Source: Homarus americanus
Lineage: Eukaryota; Arthropoda; Malacostraca; Decapoda; Nephropidae
Reading direction: 5' to 3'
Assembly (NCBI RefSeq): GCF_018991925.1
Contig: NW_024722158.1
Location: forward strand, 3,496,905-3,560,904
Length of the DNA stretch: 64,000 bases
Each line of letters starts with the position of its first letter. Within the stretch, counting starts at the first letter, position 1. Positions 59,221 to 64,000 of this stretch are shown here, piece after piece. The position numbers and the translations under genes were made by a program. Under the pieces are notes generated by a model. It was given only the letters and a program-made list of their open reading frames with translations, was not told where the DNA came from and made no database searches.

Positions 59221-60829
59221 TTCCTCCTCTGGCAACTCTCGACTTTACTCTCAACTGTATCTCTCTCTCTCTCTCTTCTCTCTCTCTCACTAGACACCCA
59301 CCTTCTGTATCTCTCTACTATCTCTCCAGTCCTCCAGTGACATTCTCGTGGGTGTACAGGAGACGAAGGTGGGGGTCAAGTCCACTTACCTCATCCAATC
59401 ACTGCCTCCTCCCCTCCCCCATGTCACGTCATCAAGGGTGGGGGGTAATTACCAACACACGACTGGTATCTGGTTCATTGGTAGTTTACGTAAACTTCTC
59501 CTCACGATGCTACTTTAATTAGAAGAAAAAAATTAATTGACAGGTTGGAATTTTGCGCTGCTAGTTTGTTTAAGTTGCCAATGAAATCAAGTTAAGTAGT
59601 ATTTTTTTTAAGTTCCCTTTGGTGAAGTACTCCAACAAAAGGAGACATCTTAAACCAGAGATATTTATTGATATAACAACTGTTGCCTTAAAAAAAAAAC
59701 ACATACTTCACCCCCAAATCCAGAAGTCAATCTTATACCATTAACATCTGACCGGGTAACCCGAGGATGCTTAACACACGGAAGTCAGTAGTCAGTACAA
59801 ACAGCCAGACGGACAGAGGGTCATCAACAAGCTCCCCTACATACGTATTAGACAAGAGGGAAAAATGTCTATCTTGGTGTGTATGTGAATAGCTTATGTG
59901 ACAGGAAACTCAAATTATGTAGGTAATAAAAACTGCAGGGCTGGGCAGATCCATATCACGGCTGGCTACGCTTGCAACTTACTGAACCCGAGTTAAAGAG
60001 ATATACATTTATGTTAAAAAGTGAGGATATGTATGACTGACTGACTGACTGACACACACACACACCATGCCAACTTTTAACCTGTGCCATGACTCCCCGG
60101 GCTTTCAGAAGCACAGAAAGAATAAATATAAATGTCACACACACACACACACGTCCTGCGAAGCCTCTTAATTAAAATTAGACTAAAGAATAGCAGCAAA
60201 CGATGGCAAGTAGTATAAAAATTAAAGCTGGGTGGGTGACTCTCTCATTAACTTGCTAAAACCCGATACTCACAACATGAAAGTCAACTAAACGGTGACG
60301 GGTCCAATGGGGCGTCGTCTTAACACTTCCCTATTTGATTTTGATGTCCTTAACAACACTAAAGTTATCTTTTCCATCTAGTGAAGAGAGAGAAAAAACT
60401 GTTCCTGGGTATATGGCGTCTTTCAATGTACAAGGTGATAATGGATACTAATGCCAACTACCTCAAAAGTGTTAATTCCCTTCGACTGTACCATAATGTG
60501 TCGGCATCCTTAGTGTAGTAGTCACGGGAGCGATTGTGCTCATCTACCCAAGGATCTTAAGCTACCTTTAATAAACAAAACCGAGAACCATTATTTTAGT
60601 AATTTTCTCCAAGTCCTTCACACGACCTGGTTCATATAACTACCTCCTCACACCTCGCATATACTATTGTTTTCTCAGGGTTTTCTTTAATCACAGGAAG
60701 TAAATTCCTGGCAAAGGTGAAAAAAGTCTGAAAACATTTTGTGAGTATTATGGCAGACTCAGAGTCCGTATGTTTGACTCTTGGTGTAGTTTTTAGCAAG
60801 TGGACTTCTACACACCACAAGGACCTGGG
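59221..60829. other. Intergenic DNA
   Basis: A (CT)n patch at 59262-59290, AT-rich sequence at 59510-59760 and a (GACT)n next to a CA tract at 60032-60065. No gene recognised. Confidence 0.5.
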
Positions 60830-60830
60830 G

Positions 60831-60936
60831 CCAGCACACGGGCCAGGAACCACAGCACACGGGCCAGGAACCACAGCACACGGGCCAGGAACCACAGCAC
60901 ATGGGCCAGGAACCACAGCACATGGGCCAGGAACCA
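60831..60936. repeat. 21-bp tandem repeat
   Basis: About five copies of CACGGGCCAGGAACCACAGC plus A; the last two have CATGGG. In frame (7 codons), giving short heptapeptide frames on both strands. Confidence 0.95.
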
Positions 60937-62095
60937 GTGGAGGCATGTAGGGCCTGAGCTGCACCATGAACGGGGGCGCGCTAGGCGGCTGGAAACAATG
61001 GAACATAATGGCATGTGATCCTCCATGCAAATTGCAGGCGTGGCCGCGGGGTAGTTTGCTCTACACACTGTAATTCCACACATGCCACACCGCTGCCGTC
61101 TCCACCGTTTTCCTGGAACCTCGCCCGCCAGCCACTGCCCGACCAACACCTCCTCCACCACCACTAACTCACAAATTACCTTCTCTTGTACAGGAACACA
61201 CTCAACATTCCACAGTGAAAGTTAACAAGATAATGAGTAACTTCCAGCGAGTAAATCGTGTCTGGTGTGTCCCAGAGCACTTCCATTTACAGGCACGTCA
61301 TCTTCTTCTTCTTAAAGGTAAACCCGGCAAAAAATATTAATACTAAATTCTCTACGATACTACGATGACTGAACATCTTGCAATGATAATGACTGGATGA
61401 TATCAATAACTATATAAGAGTCATGATAAGCACCTCTTGTTATCTGCCGTTCACTAATAACTACGTAAAATATAAAGAGAAAAGCTCTCTCTCTCTCTAC
61501 AGGATGAAGTTCACTATAAACTCGGTGAGGTGAGGTGAGGTGAGGGACACATGAGAAGGTGCATCTCGCCCCTATCCTTGTCTCCCACCTCCTGTACTGT
61601 ACACTGCCGCCTTGCAGGACAATTACTACACACGACGGACTGGAGGGCCATTACCTGCTTGCGGTGGATCAGACGCCAAGGACGAGACAGCATCAAGAGC
61701 TTTCCTGTGTAAGAGCTTAGCCATCAGCTGGGGGAGTTGACACTGTCTGAGTCCTCTCATGCTGGAGCAGGGTCCTACAGTATCCTGCCAGTAGTATCGG
61801 TACAGCTACACACTCAGGTGATAACAGATACAGGTACAGTAATTTCCAATTAGTTGAGCCAGTGTAGTAGTGAGGTGTTTACTCCCTAAGGCGTTGTGGG
61901 GTAAGTAACAGAGACTTACTGTACTCTACAATGTTTACGTGTACCCCCACACTCACACCTCAGTTATCCGCACTTTCCTAGTTTCCACACGCCATGCCCT
62001 TGTGTGGCTGGTTGTCTGGGCACCACCACGTCCGTGTATTTTTAGGGTGGTTTACGTGTCCCGACAGTGTAATATCAAGATAAAAAAGATCTGAG
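60937..62095. other. Intergenic DNA
   Basis: A (GGTGA)4 lies at about 61524-61545. The rest is unrecognised, non-repetitive sequence. Confidence 0.5.
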
Positions 62096-62096
62096 T

Positions 62097-62175
62097 AATG
62101 CCATGGTAAACCGGTAGCGCTCTGCTACTACAACTCATCAACCAGGGTTAGCGCCCCGAGGTGGCCCACCGCTGA
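62097..62175 (+). mobile_element. tRNA-like SINE relic
   Basis: TGGTAAACCGG at 62104-62114 fits the tRNA A box. GGTTAGCGCCC at 62146-62156 sits where a B box should be (42 nt downstream) but has AGC in place of CGA. The text between (TAGCGCTCTGC) reads like a D-arm to anticodon-arm stretch. It is a degraded tRNA-derived sequence at best. Confidence 0.45.
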
Positions 62176-62419
62176 TGCCTGGCTACACCAAGCTAAGAGT
62201 CCATCACTTATCTCCGGCTCTCCTCCACCTACCCCACATCTCACCCTGTTCTCTGGGAAACTGTTTAAGTCTACTCGTCGTGCTATATCTGTTCTCAACA
62301 TCCAAACTTATATTATGGGAAACTTTTAGACTGTGGTTATCTTACCGAGGAGAGCTATATTTGTCTTCAGTCCAATTCTTACAACACGAGTATACTGGAC
62401 CACATTCACTTATGTTTTA

Positions 62420-62446
62420 CGGCGGCGGCGGCGGCGGCGGCGGCGA
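62420..62446. repeat. (CGG)n microsatellite
   Basis: Eight perfect CGG trinucleotides in otherwise AT-rich surroundings. Confidence 0.96.
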
Positions 62447-62784
62447 CTGTCTTACTCTTATAATAAAAACAAACTTATCTTAACATTTTATAAACTTCCA
62501 ATAAACAGGTTGTTGCTGTAGTCTGTCACACCTGCAATTCACTGTGTTAACTGTGATGGATTTTAAACACTTTTCTTAGACACTATAAATCAAGAGGCTG
62601 GTGTAAATACTGTAAGCCGCCCTCCCCCACACACGCTAATGCATTCTCTGTCTCGCGAAAACAAACATTTGTTTAATAAGAAAAAATGCGACATTTACAC
62701 TAAACTTTTTGACAGTAAACACAAACCCATGAACCTCACTATTGTACCAGTCAATCACAATTACTACATTAATATATTCAAATC

Positions 62785-62788
<4 letters not shown>
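62447..62788. other. Intergenic DNA
   Basis: AT-rich unrecognised sequence. Confidence 0.5.

Positions 62789-62849
<61 letters not shown>
62789..62849. repeat. (TG)n microsatellite
   Basis: About 30 TG dinucleotides. Confidence 0.97.
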
Positions 62850-62852
<3 letters not shown>

Positions 62853-63162
62853 GAACAGCTGGAGTGAGAAACAAAGAACTCAGGTAAACTAACGTAAAAT
62901 AACCTCCCTCCGTCACCCCCTGTACCTGCTCTCATCTCCACCTTTCTTCAGTATACTTCAACAAACAGTCTGGTTCCTACCATACCAGCAGCGCCAGCAC
63001 GAGCAATCAGTATCGCTTGTCGTCCCCTTGTCACTGGCAAAAACAAGCACATGGAAATTACTCCAGACGAATGTTCGCCCGCCTTTACGCCTGCAGTGGA
63101 GTTCTTTTTATGGCACGGGCGTCAATCTGATGTTAGTAAGCAGTCGTCATCTCCTGCACAAG
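62850..63162. other. Intergenic DNA
   Basis: Unrecognised; no gene seen. Confidence 0.5.
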
Positions 63163-63187
63163 GGTTAGGTTAGGTTAGGTTAGGTTA
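63163..63187. repeat. (TTAGG)5 telomere-type array
   Basis: Five perfect GGTTA pentamers, G-rich strand on +. Confidence 0.95.
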
Positions 63188-63520
63188 CACCCATAATTAC
63201 GTTCAGTACACCCGAAACAGCGTCAACCATCCCCCACCCAGTACGGTAGAGACCTAACACACACTCAACCAAACAATGAGAAAATAACATTGGTGGTAAA
63301 CATGACCGCAGGAGGCGGAGCAAATGGCTGTGTCAAGTCTGGTACCTGTCATTAAGCCACGACACGACACAACTGCCGGTTACCCATGAAAACTGATGTC
63401 CGACTCGTTTACGTCTGCCTCAAGTATCGTCCCGGTTATACCTTAAGTGAAACGTCTGCCTTCCCTTGATGGCCGGTGATGACGTCTCTCCTCTCTTTAA
63501 TTGTGAGTGAGCTGATGAGA
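63188..63520. other. Intergenic DNA
   Basis: Unrecognised; no gene seen. Confidence 0.5.
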
Positions 63521-63566
<46 letters not shown>

Positions 63567-63581
63567 CTCTCTCTCTCTCTA
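63521..63581. repeat. (CA)n-(CT)n compound microsatellite
   Basis: About 21 CA dinucleotides followed by about nine CT dinucleotides. Confidence 0.95.
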
Positions 63582-63689
63582 AGGCGGAAGGATACACCAT
63601 CACCCAGTCAATTATTATTCATTCATCATCAGTTAGTGAGGACAGGTGAGAGAGAGGAAGAGTGACCACCACCACAGGATGAACCTACA

Positions 63690-63840
63690 CTACACTATTC
63701 ACTACACTATACACTACACACTACACTACAATACACTATACACTACACTACAATATACTATACACTACACTACAATACACTATACACTACACACTACACT
63801 ATACACTACACTACAATACACTATACACTACACTACTATA
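63690..63840. repeat. ACTACACTATACACTACAC minisatellite
   Basis: Irregular tandem copies of ACTACACTATACACTACACT with ACAATACACT variants, about eight, ending in a C run at 63843-63854. Confidence 0.92.
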
Positions 63841-64000
63841 AACCCCCCCCCCCCGTAATGACAGCGACTGTGGAGCTTCAGTGCAATTTTGTCCAATATT
63901 CCAGGCATTTCTGAGTGAGCCACACCGAACTAGCTCTCACATTACCAGTTTAAGGGGAATTTGACGTTGAGGACCTCTGAGAATCTTGACCCAACAAACC

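Noticed and set aside
60511..60565. TAGTGTAGTAGTCA resembling the D arm of a tRNA
   Set aside because: The expected B-box position reads GGATCTTAAGC, which does not fit, and no stems pair.

Overview
This is non-coding eukaryotic DNA dominated by simple and tandem repeats. I found no convincing protein-coding gene, no intact tRNA or rRNA gene and no CRISPR array. The long open frames are translations of microsatellites (His-Thr from CA, Cys-Val from TG, Glu-Arg from GA) or of minisatellites whose units lack stop codons. Genome of origin: probably an arthropod, most likely a decapod crustacean. That is an inference from the very high density of (CA)n, (GA)n and (AAT)n, the many minisatellites, and the recurrent pentamer TTAGG/CCTAA, which is the arthropod telomere unit. 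I cannot name a species.

Layout. 0-4.6 kb: pyrimidine and purine tracts, a 29-bp tandem repeat cut by the window edge, and a tRNA-derived SINE relic near 2.74 kb. 4.7-5.7 kb: a 39-bp HindIII-site minisatellite. 6-12.7 kb: mostly unrecognised sequence with long CA/TG tracts (one of 115 bp). 12.76-13.32 kb: a 24-bp minisatellite. 14.05-14.21 kb: a MITE-like element with pogo/Tigger-like ends. 15.65-16.24 kb: five GGGCGTGG motifs, then two perfect TGACGTCA sites around an inverted AGGTCN/TGACCT pair. 17.4-20.5 kb: a polypurine tract, GA/CT arrays and two complex minisatellites. 23.4-24.3 kb: a 20/21-bp array. 24.56 kb: a second tRNA-like SINE head. 26.0-26.13 kb: a perfect 15-bp inverted repeat. 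28.51-28.55 kb: a strong hairpin. 29.15-30.21 and 30.36-31.14 kb: 27-bp and 39-bp minisatellites. 35-36.7 kb: GGT and GGGGT arrays and a telomere-like compound repeat. 41.3-42.9 kb: G-rich triplet and degenerate arrays. 43.15-43.47 kb: eight 42-bp units, each carrying TATATAA. 44.09-44.21 kb: a second member of the MITE family. 45.5-48.3 kb: the most GC-rich part, without a recognisable exon. 48.64-49.08 and 54.0-55.2 kb: C-rich and CT-rich arrays. 55.3-56.85 kb: a 17-bp array and telomere-like CCTAA, CCTGA and TTAGG arrays. 57.64-58.28 kb: a 25-bp PstI-site minisatellite. 60.83-60.93 kb: a 21-bp array. 62.1 kb: a third tRNA-like relic. 63.16 kb: a short TTAGG array.

No set of genes here works together, and I see no undescribed biological system. 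The most informative observations are the pair of related pogo-like MITEs, the TTAGG-to-TCAGG repeat junction, the clustering of about ten distinct minisatellites with telomere-like arrays, and the compact motif cluster near 16.2 kb. Coordinates of repeat edges are by eye and may be off by a few bases; copy numbers of the long arrays are estimated from length divided by unit length.
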